NCBI GenBank assembly: GCA_043755595.1
Contig: JAYUSQ010000070.1
Span: 43,182-107,181 of the forward strand
Reading direction: 5' to 3'
Source: VFZP01 sp043755595
GTDB lineage: Bacteria > Acidobacteriota > Terriglobia > Bryobacterales > Bryobacteraceae
Length of the DNA: 64,000 nucleotides
Positions 42,322 to 51,789 of the stretch are shown piece after piece. Made by a program: the position numbers and the translations under genes. The notes below the pieces were generated by a model, which worked only from the letters and a program-made list of their open reading frames with translations, did no database searches and was not told the DNA's origin. Position 1 is the stretch's first letter. Each line of letters opens with the position of its first letter.

Positions 42322-44124
42322 TTATCGCTGATTCGCCTTCAAAACCTTCTTACGCAGCCGGATCGACTTCGGCGTCACTTCCACCATCTCGTCTTCCCGC
42401 ACGAATTCCATCGCCTGTTCCAGGTTCGGAATCTTCGGCGGCACGAGGCGAATGGCTTCGTCCGCGCCCGACGAGCGCATGTTGCTCATCTTCTTTTCCT
42501 TGACGATATTCACGTCCAAATCGTTGTTGCGAGAGTTCTCGCCGACGATCATGCCTTCATAAACATCGGTGCCCGGCGCAATGAAAATCTCGCCGCGCTC
42601 CTGCAGGTTCCAGATCGCATAGCCCGTCGCCACGCCGGTCCGGTCCGACACCAGCGAACCCGTCGGCCGCATCTCGATATCGCCCTGCCATTCGATATAG
42701 CCATGGAACAGCGAATTCATAATCGCCGTGCCCTTGGTGTCCGTCATCATCTCGCCGCGCAGCCCAATCAGCCCGCGCGACGGCACCAGGAATTCCGACC
42801 GGACACGCCCGGAGCCGTTGTTGACCATCTTGGTCATCTTGCCCTTTCGTATGCCCATTTTTTCCATCACCGTGCCCACGAATTGTTCGGGGCAATCGAC
42901 GGTCAGCATTTCCAGCGGTTCGCTCAGCGTGCCATTAATCGTGCGCGTGAGAATTTCCGGTTTGCCCACCATCATCTCGTAGCCTTCGCGGCGCATCATT
43001 TCGATGAGAATGGCCAGTTGCAATTCGCCGCGCCCCATCACCTTGAACGCGTCCGGGCCACCGGCCTGCTCCACTTTGATCGATACGTTGGTCAGCAGTT
43101 CCTTGTCCAACCGGTCGCGCAAGTGGCGCGAGGTGACATACTGGCCCTCTTTGCCGGCAAACGGCGAAGTGTTGATCGTGAACACCATGCCGATCGTCGG
43201 CTCATCGATCTGAATCTGCGGCAGAGGCTTGGGACTATCGGCGCTCGAAATCGTCTCGCCGATGGTGATTCCCTCCAGACCCGCGAGCGCCAGCACGTTC
43301 CCCGGTTCGCCGCGCGATTCTTCCACGCGCTTCAACCCTTCGAAGGAGAACATCTTGGTGACGCGCATCTTCTGGAAAGAGCCGTCCAGCTTGCAGATCG
43401 AGACTTCGTCGTTCAGATTCAACACGCCGTTGAAAACGCGGCCGATCGCCAGCCGTCCCAGATACTCCGAGTAATCGAGATTCGCCACCAGCAACTGCAA
43501 GGTAGCGTCCGGATCGCCCGCCGGAGCGGGAATGTATTTGACGATCGTGTCAAACAGCGGCCCGAGCGTCGTCGATTCGTCTTCCAGCTTGAACTTCGCA
43601 ATACCGTCGCGCGCGTTGGTGTAGATGATCGGAAAATCCAGTTGATCTTCGTGCGCGTCAAGATCGATAAACAAGTCGTAGATCTCGTTGAGCACTTCAG
43701 GGATACGCGCGTCGGGCCGGTCGATCTTGTTGATCACGACAATCGGAGTCAAGCGCGCTTCCAGCGCCTTGCTCAACACGTAGCGCGTCTGCGGCAGCGG
43801 GCCTTCGGAAGAATCGACCAGCATGATCACGCCGTCAACGATCTTCAACGCGCGCTCCACTTCGCCGCCGAAATCGGCGTGGCCCGGCGTGTCGACGATA
43901 TTGATCTTGATATCGTGATAACGTACGCCAGTAGTCTTGGCGAGAATCGTGATGCCGCGTTCACGTTCGAGATCGTTCGAATCCATGACGCGATCGCCCA
44001 TCGCTTCATTGGCGCGGTAAATACCGCTCTGCCGGAACATCGCGTCGACGAGCGTGGTCTTGCCATGATCGACGTGGGCGATGATCGCAATATTCCTGAT
44101 AGATGTGTTTCGAGGTTGGGACAT
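42322..44124 (-). CDS. typA: Ribosome-binding GTPase TypA/BipA
   Basis: The GTPase motifs G1 AHVDHGKTT, G2 ERERGITI, G3 DTPGHADF, G4 NKIDRPDAR and G5-like SARDG-position sequence (YTNARDG) are in place, followed by domains II, III, V and the BipA-specific C-terminal domain (PSRGLIGLRGEMMTDTKGTA). Length 600 residues is typical. It acts on the ribosome, especially at low temperature and in assembly. Start at the ATG at 44124. Confidence 0.96.
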   Translation of the reverse strand: MSQPRNTSIRNIAIIAHVDHGKTTLVDAMFRQSGIYRANEAMGDRVMDSNDLERERGITILAKTTGVRYHDIKINIVDTPGHADFGGEVERALKIVDGVIMLVDSSEGPLPQTRYVLSKALEARLTPIVVINKIDRPDARIPEVLNEIYDLFIDLDAHEDQLDFPIIYTNARDGIAKFKLEDESTTLGPLFDTIVKYIPAPAGDPDATLQLLVANLDYSEYLGRLAIGRVFNGVLNLNDEVSICKLDGSFQKMRVTKMFSFEGLKRVEESRGEPGNVLALAGLEGITIGETISSADSPKPLPQIQIDEPTIGMVFTINTSPFAGKEGQYVTSRHLRDRLDKELLTNVSIKVEQAGGPDAFKVMGRGELQLAILIEMMRREGYEMMVGKPEILTRTINGTLSEPLEMLTVDCPEQFVGTVMEKMGIRKGKMTKMVNNGSGRVRSEFLVPSRGLIGLRGEMMTDTKGTAIMNSLFHGYIEWQGDIEMRPTGSLVSDRTGVATGYAIWNLQERGEIFIAPGTDVYEGMIVGENSRNNDLDVNIVKEKKMSNMRSSGADEAIRLVPPKIPNLEQAMEFVREDEMVEVTPKSIRLRKKVLKANQR

Positions 44125-44639
44125 GCTGCTAAGGGGGGAACTTCTAGTTTCGCATGTCTGCCCGGTTTTAGCGAATTTTCACGGCGGTTTTGCCGTAAGC
44201 CCTTTATTACAAGCTCTTTACATAACTTAACCGGCTCGGCGGGTCCGTGGGGTGACGCTTCCTTCCGGTGCGGCGTCTTACCTTTTGAAGGGAACCTCAG
44301 ACTGATTATGCATCGGGATCTTCCAATATTTCTAGCCTTGGCGGCGCTGGCTCTGCTGCCCCAACTGCCTTTTTTCTCAACGCCTCGCCCTTCTGCGGTT
44401 GCACCCAACGCCAGTGCAGTTGAGTTGAAATGCCCGGAGGCTGACGGGCGAACCGGCGCGCATGATCGCGCGGTTCAGCGCCTGCCAGCGCGCGATCAAG
44501 GCGTAAACCCCGCCGTCACCCCGCCACGTTCCCTTGGTAGTCATTGCCACGAAAAAAGCCCCGGCCTTGGTAGACCGGGGCGGTAGGACAGACCTCCCGG
44601 TCTGTCATCGACCGGCCAGGAGGCCGGTCCCACTGTTTT
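44125..44639. other. Intergenic region between typA and glnA with hairpins
   Basis: About 515 bases without a convincing gene. It holds a terminator-like hairpin (44552-44581, see there) and two more perfect inverted repeats: GACAGACC/GGTCTGTC at 44587-44606 and GACCGGCC/GGCCGGTC at 44610-44629. An ATG at 44308 opens a 92-residue frame with a hydrophobic start, but it runs across the terminator and is not credible as a gene. Confidence 0.5.
44552..44581 (-). terminator. Rho-independent terminator of glnA
   Basis: On the minus strand, GCCCCGG ... CCGGGGC forms a 7-bp stem around a 10-base loop and is followed by six T. It lies 60 bases after the glnA stop with two further stem-loops between. 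Confidence 0.75.
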
Positions 44640-46073
44640 TTAGAACTGGTTCCAGAGGTACTGATTGTAGACCTCGTGGTGGAACTGCACTTCCGGCGGT
44701 TTGACGAACGTGCCCAACGCACGCGGGCAGCGATCCGCGGACGCCAGTTTCAAGTCGATATAGCGCTGCTTGACGTCCTCGCCCAGCAGGGTTGTCGTCC
44801 ATTCGGCGTTCTTGAAGAGATCGATGGCCGAGTAGATGTTGTCCGGCAGATACCGCTCGGCTTGGCGCAGGTTCTTGATCTTCGAGGTATCGCCGTCCAG
44901 GCCAGACTTGAAGATGCTGTACAGCACCATATAAGGATTCGCGTCCGGACCTACCGAGCGCACTTCCACGCGTGAGCTCTTCTCGTTCCCGATCGGCACC
45001 CGGATCATGGAGCCGCGATCGACCGCCGAAGCCTTAATTTGGTTCGGAGCTTCAAAGTGTGGATCCAGCCGGCGATACGCGTTCACGCTCGCGTTCAACA
45101 GCAGGCAAATGTCGTTGCCATGCGTAAGGATGCGGTCGATAAACTGCCAGCCGAACTTGCTCAGCTTCTCTTCGCCCTTGGGATCCCACATCAGGTTCTT
45201 GCCGTCTTTGCCGTTGATCGACACGTTGGTGTGCATGCCGCTGCCGTTGACGCCCACGACAGGCTTCGGCAGGAACGACACGCTCATCCCCATGCTGGTC
45301 GCCACCTGCCGGCAGATCAGCTTGTAGAGTTGGATCTGGTCGGCCGCCGCCACCACTTCGCCGTACGTGTAGTTGATCTCAAACTGCGAAGGCGCGACTT
45401 CCGGATGGTCCTTCTCGTTCTGGAAGCCCATCGCACGCTGCACTTCAGCGACCGTGTCGATGAAGGTGCGCAACGGATCGCCCGGCAGCGAGTGATAGTA
45501 GCCGCCCGTGTTCACATATTCAAACTTGCCGGTCTCGTGATAACGGCGCTCGGCGTCGGTGCCCTTGAACAGGAAGCCTTCGATTTCGTTGGCCGCGTTC
45601 AGCGTGTAGCCCTTGCCGGCAAACAGATTGTTCGAGTACTGCTTCAAGACGCCGCGAATATCGCCGATATACGGCGAGCCGTCCTTGTCGATCACTTCGC
45701 CGAAAACCATCACCTTGCCGGAGCCGAAGAAGTCGGCCGGAGCCCAGTAGAAGGCGGACCAATCCATTCCCAACCGCAGATCGCTCTCGCGCTGCGCCGT
45801 AAAGCCGCGGATCGATGAGCCGTCAAACGTCAGATTGTCCCAGCTCTTGATCAGGAACTTCTTGTCGTAGTCGAGCGTATGCAGGCGGCCTTCTAGATCG
45901 CTAAACATCACCGTGACCGCTTTGATGCGCTTTTCGTCGGTTAGGTACTTGAGGCGTTCTTCCTGGATTTTGTCGGCTGCGACGCGGTTCTTGCGCTGTT
46001 CCTTGGCGTGCAGATTCAATTCTTCGAGCTCTCCGTACGAGAGGGCCAGAAAATCGCGTAGGTCTAGGGACAT
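44640..46073 (-). CDS. glnA: Glutamine synthetase
   Basis: The catalytic pattern is clear: FDGSSIRGFTAQRESDLRLG near the N-terminus, EVAPSQFEINYTYGEVVAAADQ, GVNGSGMHTNVSING for ATP binding, APNQIKASAVDRGSMIRVPI and the EVRSVGPDANPYMVLYS region. It makes glutamine from glutamate, ammonia and ATP. The NLYDLP adenylylation site of enteric type I enzymes is not found; the equivalent area reads LPDNIYSAIDLF. Strong AAGGAG six bases before the ATG at 46073. Confidence 0.94.
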   Translation of the reverse strand: MSLDLRDFLALSYGELEELNLHAKEQRKNRVAADKIQEERLKYLTDEKRIKAVTVMFSDLEGRLHTLDYDKKFLIKSWDNLTFDGSSIRGFTAQRESDLRLGMDWSAFYWAPADFFGSGKVMVFGEVIDKDGSPYIGDIRGVLKQYSNNLFAGKGYTLNAANEIEGFLFKGTDAERRYHETGKFEYVNTGGYYHSLPGDPLRTFIDTVAEVQRAMGFQNEKDHPEVAPSQFEINYTYGEVVAAADQIQLYKLICRQVATSMGMSVSFLPKPVVGVNGSGMHTNVSINGKDGKNLMWDPKGEEKLSKFGWQFIDRILTHGNDICLLLNASVNAYRRLDPHFEAPNQIKASAVDRGSMIRVPIGNEKSSRVEVRSVGPDANPYMVLYSIFKSGLDGDTSKIKNLRQAERYLPDNIYSAIDLFKNAEWTTTLLGEDVKQRYIDLKLASADRCPRALGTFVKPPEVQFHHEVYNQYLWNQF

Positions 46074-46370
46074 GAATCTCCTTGGTTCGGGGAACCCTCG
46101 GGGTGGACGATTTCCGGGAAAACCGCTACCGGGCGTTATCGCCGAATCTAGATTATAGCCATAGATAAGGGGATTTCGACAACTTCGCCCGATCCTTGGT
46201 GACCGATTATTTTTATGGGGTCCATTGGGGTTACCTATTGGTCAACTCCAACCGAATAGTCAGGCCAGCCTTGCGCCCTGCGGGACGAACCGGCCACGGC
46301 GCGCAAGCGTTTGTTCTCGCTGGACACGAACATTTTCGGCGTGTTATGTTTGGCCTTACCCAAATTCACC
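46074..46370. other. Intergenic region upstream of glnA
   Basis: 297 bases with no clear gene. It should hold the divergent promoters of glnA and the hypothetical gene at 46371. No sigma54 or other box could be made out with confidence. Confidence 0.3.
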
Positions 46371-46709
46371 ATGCTGACCTTCCAGATACACCGCATGAAA
46401 GAAGCCGCCCGTCAGTCGTTCCGCACGGCTCCCCATACAGCCGGATTGGCGCTCCTCAAGCCGAAAGACTACGAACAAGGCGCGACGGTGGAGGCCAACT
46501 CCCCCTATGGAGCCTGGGCCGATCTGAGTGGAAGCGACGAACCGCTAGACGTGGGCGACGTGCTGGAGGCGCCCGACAGCTCACTGAAGATCTACAAATA
46601 CGTGGGATTTGAGGACGCCCGCTGGGTGCTGCCGGAAGTCAAGACGGGCCTGGAAACCTTACCTGTCGCGGCCGGCGGACTGCCCGATGCCGCCGCATCC
46701 GCGGTATGA
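46371..46709 (+). CDS. Hypothetical protein
   Basis: A 112-residue protein (MLTFQIHRMKEAARQSFRTA ... EQGATVEANSPYGAWADLSG) without recognised domain; it looks like the acidobacterial hypotheticals of similar size. The ATG at 46371 is a guess among three in-frame candidates. The 2H phosphoesterase gene follows after 15 bases in the same direction. Confidence 0.55.
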   Translation: MLTFQIHRMKEAARQSFRTAPHTAGLALLKPKDYEQGATVEANSPYGAWADLSGSDEPLDVGDVLEAPDSSLKIYKYVGFEDARWVLPEVKTGLETLPVAAGGLPDAAASAV

Positions 46710-46724
46710 TGGGCTTGTCATTGA

Positions 46725-47300
46725 ATGTTGGAACCTCCGCTATGTGAAGGTGAGCCGGGGCGGGTCAACTGCTTCGCCTTGGTCTCCTATATTCCGGGCC
46801 AGTTGGGCCGTTTTCTGGACGAGGTCCGGCGGGACCTGGAGCCGAACACCCTGAGTCCGCGAGCGCATGTCACGCTCTTACCACCGCGAAGTCTGTGCGG
46901 AAGTGTGACTGCCGATTCGGCGGCGGCGCACCTCGACAAGGCTCTGGCGGAACTACCTGCGGTTGAAATCTATCTCGGGCCCATCGAGATCTTCCCGCAC
47001 ACCAACGTGGTTTACGTCGCGGTGGACGGGGGATTCCTGCAACTGAGAAAATTCCACGAGCGGCTAAATGCGGGGCCGCTGGGCTCTGTCGAGCCGTTCC
47101 ACTACCATCCTCATGTCACTCTGGCGCAAGGGCTAACGCTTGAACAGGCCGAAAGGGTGCGTGACGAGGCTCGCAAGCGATGGGCCGAGTATCACGGCAC
47201 GCGGCGGTTTACGGCCGATACTTTCTCTTTCGTGCAGGCGAATGAGGCGAACGGTTGGGTGGATCTGGGGGAGTATGCTCTGGTCCCGGCGTTGCGCTGA
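46725..47300 (+). CDS. 2'-5' RNA ligase family (2H phosphoesterase) protein
   Basis: Two HxT motifs of the 2H superfamily are present, RAHVTLLPP (about 47-55) and YHPHVTLAQG (about 127-136), in a 191-residue protein of the LigT-like type. Members hydrolyse or ligate 2',5'-linked or cyclic phosphodiesters in RNA. Neighbouring genes give no clue to the substrate. Confidence 0.88.
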   Translation: MLEPPLCEGEPGRVNCFALVSYIPGQLGRFLDEVRRDLEPNTLSPRAHVTLLPPRSLCGSVTADSAAAHLDKALAELPAVEIYLGPIEIFPHTNVVYVAVDGGFLQLRKFHERLNAGPLGSVEPFHYHPHVTLAQGLTLEQAERVRDEARKRWAEYHGTRRFTADTFSFVQANEANGWVDLGEYALVPALR

Positions 47301-47304
47301 GGAG

Positions 47305-47766
47305 TCACTCGAACAAGCCGATTTGGTTTTCCGGCTTCACCCCGGGCTTGCTCTTCTTGGCTCGCGCCGGACTACCCACCACACCCATCACCTGGAACTC
47401 TTTCAGCGCCAATCGGGGCAAGAATATGCGCTGGCTGTTGGAGAACGCGTCCGGCGGCGCCATCAGGTACCCTTGCGGCTCCATCTGCAGCAGATCGTTG
47501 GGAAGCAACCCCTCAATGAAATCGTTGTCGCGGAAAATCGCGCGGACCCAGAGGCCTTCGGTCTTGGGCCTGGAGGCGAAGCGCCGCCGCTCCTGACGCC
47601 ATCCATCGGCTTCCCAGTCGCGCACATAGCAGACGCACTTGATGTCGGCGTACGGCACGGTCGTGACCGCGCCCGTTGGAGTTAACATCTCGACCCCGGC
47701 TTCGCCCAGCCAGGTTTGCGGATGAACGAAGCCCGGCAACGTCTCGCGATCGAAACGGTAAACCAT
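47305..47766 (-). CDS. Hypothetical protein (DUF6982-like)
   Basis: A 153-residue protein starting MVYRFDRETLPGFVHPQTWL with a beta-rich body (VPYADIKCVCYVRDWEADGW, GLWVRAIFRDNDFIEGLLPN). This pattern recurs in Acidobacteriota as a family I recall as DUF6982. The ATG at 47766 is chosen because the family begins there. It converges with the 2H gene and diverges from xerD. Confidence 0.65.
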   Translation of the reverse strand: MVYRFDRETLPGFVHPQTWLGEAGVEMLTPTGAVTTVPYADIKCVCYVRDWEADGWRQERRRFASRPKTEGLWVRAIFRDNDFIEGLLPNDLLQMEPQGYLMAPPDAFSNSQRIFLPRLALKEFQVMGVVGSPARAKKSKPGVKPENQIGLFE

Positions 47767-47906
47767 GACTTTTTTGCTGGTGGTTGAGTTGCTCAAGTTG
47801 AAAATCGGCCTCAAAGATCGAAAAAAGGCCCGCCGGAGCGTTCCGGCCCGGCGCGATGCTGGAAAATTGTTTAAAACAATTTGCCAGATATTGTATCATT
47901 GGCTCA

Positions 47907-48818
47907 ATGGCCGTGTATCGGGCGGAAAAATTGGGAGCGGTCCCGCCGCCGGCGATATCTTCGCAAGTACTTGAATTTCTGGACTTTTGCCGGGTCGAGA
48001 AGGGTCTCTCCGCCAATACGATCGAGGCCTACCGCCGGGACTTGGTCCGATTTTCGGGGCTGGGAGGCGGGGAAACCGCCGAAGCGGTCCGGATATATCT
48101 GGATTCTTTGTATGCGGCTGGATTGGCTAGCCGCTCGATCGCCAGGCATTTGACCACTTTGCGTAACTATTTCGCTTTCTTGAGCCGGGAGGGCCGGCTG
48201 GACGCCGACCCCTTGGCATCCATTCCGGCGCCCCGTCACGCCCGGCCGCTGCCCAAGCGTTTACACCCGGACGACGTGGAACGTTTGGTGAACGCGCCAG
48301 ACCGTGCGCGCCCCAACGGAATTCGCGACGCGGCGATGCTGCAGCTTCTGTACGCCTGCGGCACCCGAGTCAGCGAGTTGTGCCGGGTGGAACTACGCGG
48401 GCTGAACCTGGAGATGGGCGTGCTGCGGGTAAACGGCAAAGGGGGGAAGCAGCGGCTGATCCCGGTGGGCAAAACCGCCTTAGCCGCCATCACCGGGTAT
48501 TTGCGCGAGGCGCGCAGCGCGCTTCTCAAGGGACGGCCCAACCCCTATCTATTCGTCACTGCGCAAGGCGGTCCGATGACCCGCCAGTCATTCTGGCATC
48601 TGATCAAACGTTATGGCCTGCAAGCCGGCATCTCCCAACCGCTGACGCCGCACTTGTTGCGCCACACCTTCGCCACTCACTTGCTCGACGGGGGGGCCGA
48701 CCTCCGGAGCGTGCAAACCATGCTCGGCCATGCCGACATTTCGACTACCCAAATTTATACCCATGTCCTGCAATCCAGACTCAGGAAAACCGTCGATGAG
48801 CATCATCCGCGCGCATAA
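47907..48818 (+). CDS. xerD: Tyrosine recombinase XerD
   Basis: The N-terminal SAM-like domain (LEFLDFCRVEKGLSANTIEA) and C-terminal catalytic domain are intact. Catalytic residues: Arg in CGTRVSELCR, Lys in VNGKGGKQRLIPV, His-x-x-Arg in HLLRHTFATHLL, His in LGHADISTTQ and the nucleophile Tyr in IYTHVL. About 303 residues, typical of XerC/D that resolves chromosome dimers at dif. The ATG at 47907 is preferred over an upstream in-frame start. Most likely a housekeeping recombinase rather than an element integrase, given its neighbours. Confidence 0.92.
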   Translation: MAVYRAEKLGAVPPPAISSQVLEFLDFCRVEKGLSANTIEAYRRDLVRFSGLGGGETAEAVRIYLDSLYAAGLASRSIARHLTTLRNYFAFLSREGRLDADPLASIPAPRHARPLPKRLHPDDVERLVNAPDRARPNGIRDAAMLQLLYACGTRVSELCRVELRGLNLEMGVLRVNGKGGKQRLIPVGKTALAAITGYLREARSALLKGRPNPYLFVTAQGGPMTRQSFWHLIKRYGLQAGISQPLTPHLLRHTFATHLLDGGADLRSVQTMLGHADISTTQIYTHVLQSRLRKTVDEHHPRA

Positions 48819-48893
48819 TCGCCGCAGCCGGCGGGATGCCATTCCCGGCGCTTCCCGTTTGGCCCAGGCCGCCCGACCAAGGAGCTTCGTACG

Positions 48894-50759
48894 ATGAGCG
48901 ACTACATGTTCATGCTCGAGAGCCATCTGAGCCCGGAGCAGAATCAAGTCGTCGGATGGGTGGAGGCTGCCGCCACTCAAGCCGGCGTGAATGCGTTTCT
49001 CGGCGGCGGCGCCATGCGCGACACGATGGGCGGCTTTCCGATCCGCGATCTGGATTTCACGATCGAAGGCAACGCGCTCAAACTGGTCAAATACCTGGAG
49101 CAAAAGAACGAAGCCAAGGTGCTCGAAACTTCCGAGGACCGGCGGAGCGCCGAGTTGCAGTTTCCCAACGGCGTGCGCGCACAAATAGCTTCCGCCGTGC
49201 AATTGACTTATGCCAAACCTGGCTCCAAACCGGTCGCCAAACCCGCTTCGATTCACGAAGATTTGCGCGGCCGCGACTTCACGATTAACTCAATCGCTAT
49301 CTCGCTCAACAAAGGGTCGCGCGGACTTCTGCTCGATCCCACCAATGGGTTGTCGGATTTGGAACGCCGCGAAATCCGGGTGAATTCTCACCACACGCTC
49401 TACGACGATCCTTCGCGTATCCTGCGGATGTTCCGTTTGCGAGCCAGGCTTGGGTTTGAATTGGACCCGCGCACGCAGTCTCAATATGAGAATGTGCGCG
49501 AGGCGGGACTGGAAACCAAGATTACTTTGCGCGACCTGTTGGAAGAACTCCGGCAGATGGCTGACGAGCCGAACCCATTGGCGGTGCTGGAAACGCTGGA
49601 ACGCGAAAAGCTGCTGACGCTGTTCTCGCCGGCGCTCACCGGCGCCAAGATGAACTCCGCCGGATTCGGCAAGCTGGAGAAAGCGCGGCAAGCGGTTCCC
49701 TATGGCCTGGACTTTCACGCCCGCAATCTCGGACTGTTCCTCTACTTGCTGACCGAGAAGTTCACAACCGCCGAAAAGAACGAATTCATTTCGCGCCTGA
49801 GTATCACCAAGGAAGAGGTGGAGGCTTGGCATAAGCTTGAGTCGCGTTCGCGCAAACTTGAGAACGTGTTGAAGTCCGACAAGCTCAAAAAGTCGTCGCA
49901 GGTTTATACACTGCTGAAGGCGTCGGCGGGCGAAGAGGTTTTGTTTCTGGTGATGTTCTCCGAACATCGGCTAGTCAAAGACCGTTTGAAGAACCATCTG
50001 CAAAAGCACCTGCCGATGGCCCACGAAGTGAGCGACCGCGAATTGGCGCATCTCAATCTCGATCCGGCTTCACCGAAATTCAAGGCTGCCAAGCAGGACC
50101 TCATTCTGGCCTATGTGGACGGGCGCGTCAAGAAGCCCGTTCCGCCGCCGGAGCCGCCACCGCCGCCACCGGGTCAGCGTGGTCCGGGACGCCCGCCGGG
50201 ACGCCCGCCCGCCCACAACGCGCCGATGATCATGCCCAAGTCGCCCAACGCCCCTCCGCCGCGCGTCGCAACACCACAAGGCACGCAACCGGGGCTGCGT
50301 TTGCCGTTAACGCGGCCAGTGGGTTCCTCGCCGCCAATTTCGTTTGCTAAGCCGGGACCGTCCGTGCCTTTGACGGCTCGCATGACTCCGCCCCCGATTA
50401 TTATGCCGGCCCCGCCTTCGCCGCCTCCGTTTAGCCGAGGTCCGCGAGCGGTCGCCGGGCCGCCGCCGCCTGTGCTCGCGCCGCCGCCGCCCTTCCAGAG
50501 AGCGGCTCCCGCTCCAATGGTGGAGAAGAAGGCCCCGCCCTCCGTGAAAAAAGCAGCCGCGCCGGCCAAGGCAAAGGCCGCTGTCCAGAAGCCTGTGCCG
50601 GCAGCCAAGAAGGCTGCGCCCGCCGCCAAAAAGACCGCACCAGCAGCCAAGAAAACAGCCCTGGTAGCCAAAAAGGCTGCCCCGGCTGGTAAGAAGGCCG
50701 CGCCAGCCGCCAAAAAGGCCGCGGCAAGTAAGGCGAAAGTGGCTGGAAAGGGGCGGTAG
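48894..50759 (+). CDS. cca: CCA-adding/poly(A) polymerase-type nucleotidyltransferase with long basic tail
   Basis: The head domain has the class II motif GGGAMRDTMGG and the metal-binding RDLDFTIEG; DLRGRDFTINSIAI, DPTNGLSDLERREIRV and YDDPSRILRMFRLRARLGFE complete the nucleotidyltransferase core. Residues about 1-405 are ordinary. The tail is not: 412-540 is proline-rich (PPEPPPPPPGQRGPGRPPGR), and 542-621 is made of repeats like PAAKKAAPAAKKTAPAAKK, resembling a histone H1 or eukaryotic-like DNA-binding tail. The enzyme adds CCA to tRNAs or A tails to RNA. The tail may bind nucleic acid. Confidence 0.9.
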   Translation: MSDYMFMLESHLSPEQNQVVGWVEAAATQAGVNAFLGGGAMRDTMGGFPIRDLDFTIEGNALKLVKYLEQKNEAKVLETSEDRRSAELQFPNGVRAQIASAVQLTYAKPGSKPVAKPASIHEDLRGRDFTINSIAISLNKGSRGLLLDPTNGLSDLERREIRVNSHHTLYDDPSRILRMFRLRARLGFELDPRTQSQYENVREAGLETKITLRDLLEELRQMADEPNPLAVLETLEREKLLTLFSPALTGAKMNSAGFGKLEKARQAVPYGLDFHARNLGLFLYLLTEKFTTAEKNEFISRLSITKEEVEAWHKLESRSRKLENVLKSDKLKKSSQVYTLLKASAGEEVLFLVMFSEHRLVKDRLKNHLQKHLPMAHEVSDRELAHLNLDPASPKFKAAKQDLILAYVDGRVKKPVPPPEPPPPPPGQRGPGRPPGRPPAHNAPMIMPKSPNAPPPRVATPQGTQPGLRLPLTRPVGSSPPISFAKPGPSVPLTARMTPPPIIMPAPPSPPPFSRGPRAVAGPPPPVLAPPPPFQRAAPAPMVEKKAPPSVKKAAAPAKAKAAVQKPVPAAKKAAPAAKKTAPAAKKTALVAKKAAPAGKKAAPAAKKAAASKAKVAGKGR

Positions 50760-50803
50760 CCGATACCGCCCGTTGGCGCTCACGCTATCATGGCTGATGT
50801 CAA

Positions 50804-51778
50804 ATGGTGCATAGGCAAGGCGGCGCGGCAACGGCGGGCGTGAGCTCGCTTGAGCACATCCGGCTGCTTGAGTCGTCCCTTAATTCGGTGATCCGGGGGA
50901 AGCCCGAGGTTGTCCGCATGGCCTTGGTGGGCTTGCTGGCGCGCGGGCATCTGCTGATCGAGGATGTTCCGGGAGTCGGGAAGACTACGCTCGCCCACGC
51001 GTTGGCGCGGGCCGTAGATGGCGAATTCCAGCGCCTCCAGTTCACCGCCGACATGCTGCCCGGCGACGTGCTGGGCGTCACGATTCTGAATGCGAGTACG
51101 CGTGAGTTCGAGTTTAAACGCGGTCCGATTTTCGCCAATATCCTGCTGGCCGACGAGATCAATCGCTCAACGCCGAAAACGCAGTCGGCGCTGTTGGAAG
51201 CGATGAACGAAATGCAGGTAACCATCGATGGCCGCTCCTATCCGTTGAGCCCGCCGTTCATGGTGATCGCAACCCAAAATCCCGTGGAGCATCACGGTAC
51301 TTATCCGCTGCCGGAGTCGCAACTCGATCGCTTCCTGCTGCGTTTGCGGATTGGATATCCGGACCGGGTGGCCGAACGCGAGATCCTCCGGCAGTCCGCC
51401 GAATCGGGCGACGCGCGCGGCGGCCCGGTGTTGAGCGCCGCCGATCTATTGCTGCTGCAAGAGGCCGCGCAGCATGTTCGCGTGGACGATGCAGTGGCCG
51501 ACTATGTCCTGACGATCGTGGCGCGTACTCGCGAGTCTGAGTCGCTCTCGCTCGGCGTCAGCCCACGCGGAGCGCAGGCGTTGTATCGCGCCTCGCAAGC
51601 CTTGGCGCTGATCGAAGGGCGGGACTTTGCGATACCCGAAGATGTGAAGCGATTGGCTGTGCCTGTGTGCGCGCATCGGGTGATGGTCAACAGCCGGATG
51701 GCCCTGGCGCAGCGCGGGTCCGACCCGGCCACGCGCATCCTCGAAGAAATTCTTACCTTAGTAGACGTTCCTCTTTAG
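50804..51778 (+). CDS. MoxR-type AAA ATPase
   Basis: The Walker A EDVPGVGKTT, Walker B ILLADEINRSTPKTQ, sensor-type FMVIATQNPVEHHGTYPLPE and the C-terminal lid (SLGVSPRGAQALYRASQALA) are typical of MoxR/RavA chaperone-like ATPases. MoxR genes are commonly linked to a von Willebrand-type and DUF58 partner, which are not next to it here. The start may be the ATG at 50804 or an in-frame GTG at 50840. Confidence 0.93.
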   Translation: MVHRQGGAATAGVSSLEHIRLLESSLNSVIRGKPEVVRMALVGLLARGHLLIEDVPGVGKTTLAHALARAVDGEFQRLQFTADMLPGDVLGVTILNASTREFEFKRGPIFANILLADEINRSTPKTQSALLEAMNEMQVTIDGRSYPLSPPFMVIATQNPVEHHGTYPLPESQLDRFLLRLRIGYPDRVAEREILRQSAESGDARGGPVLSAADLLLLQEAAQHVRVDDAVADYVLTIVARTRESESLSLGVSPRGAQALYRASQALALIEGRDFAIPEDVKRLAVPVCAHRVMVNSRMALAQRGSDPATRILEEILTLVDVPL

Positions 51779-51789
51779 CTTTCTAAATC

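Noticed and set aside
42703..44586. A 627-residue frame on the plus strand over typA
   Set aside because: It runs antisense to the clearly conserved typA gene and reflects codon bias in GC-rich DNA; no domain can be recognised.
44308..44586. Small exported protein of about 92 residues between typA and glnA
   Set aside because: Its frame crosses the glnA terminator and the hydrophobic start is not followed by a protein-like sequence.
47907..48818. XerD-type recombinase as an integrase of a mobile element
   Set aside because: It has the length and motifs of housekeeping XerC/D and lies among core genes, far from the tRNA repeats.
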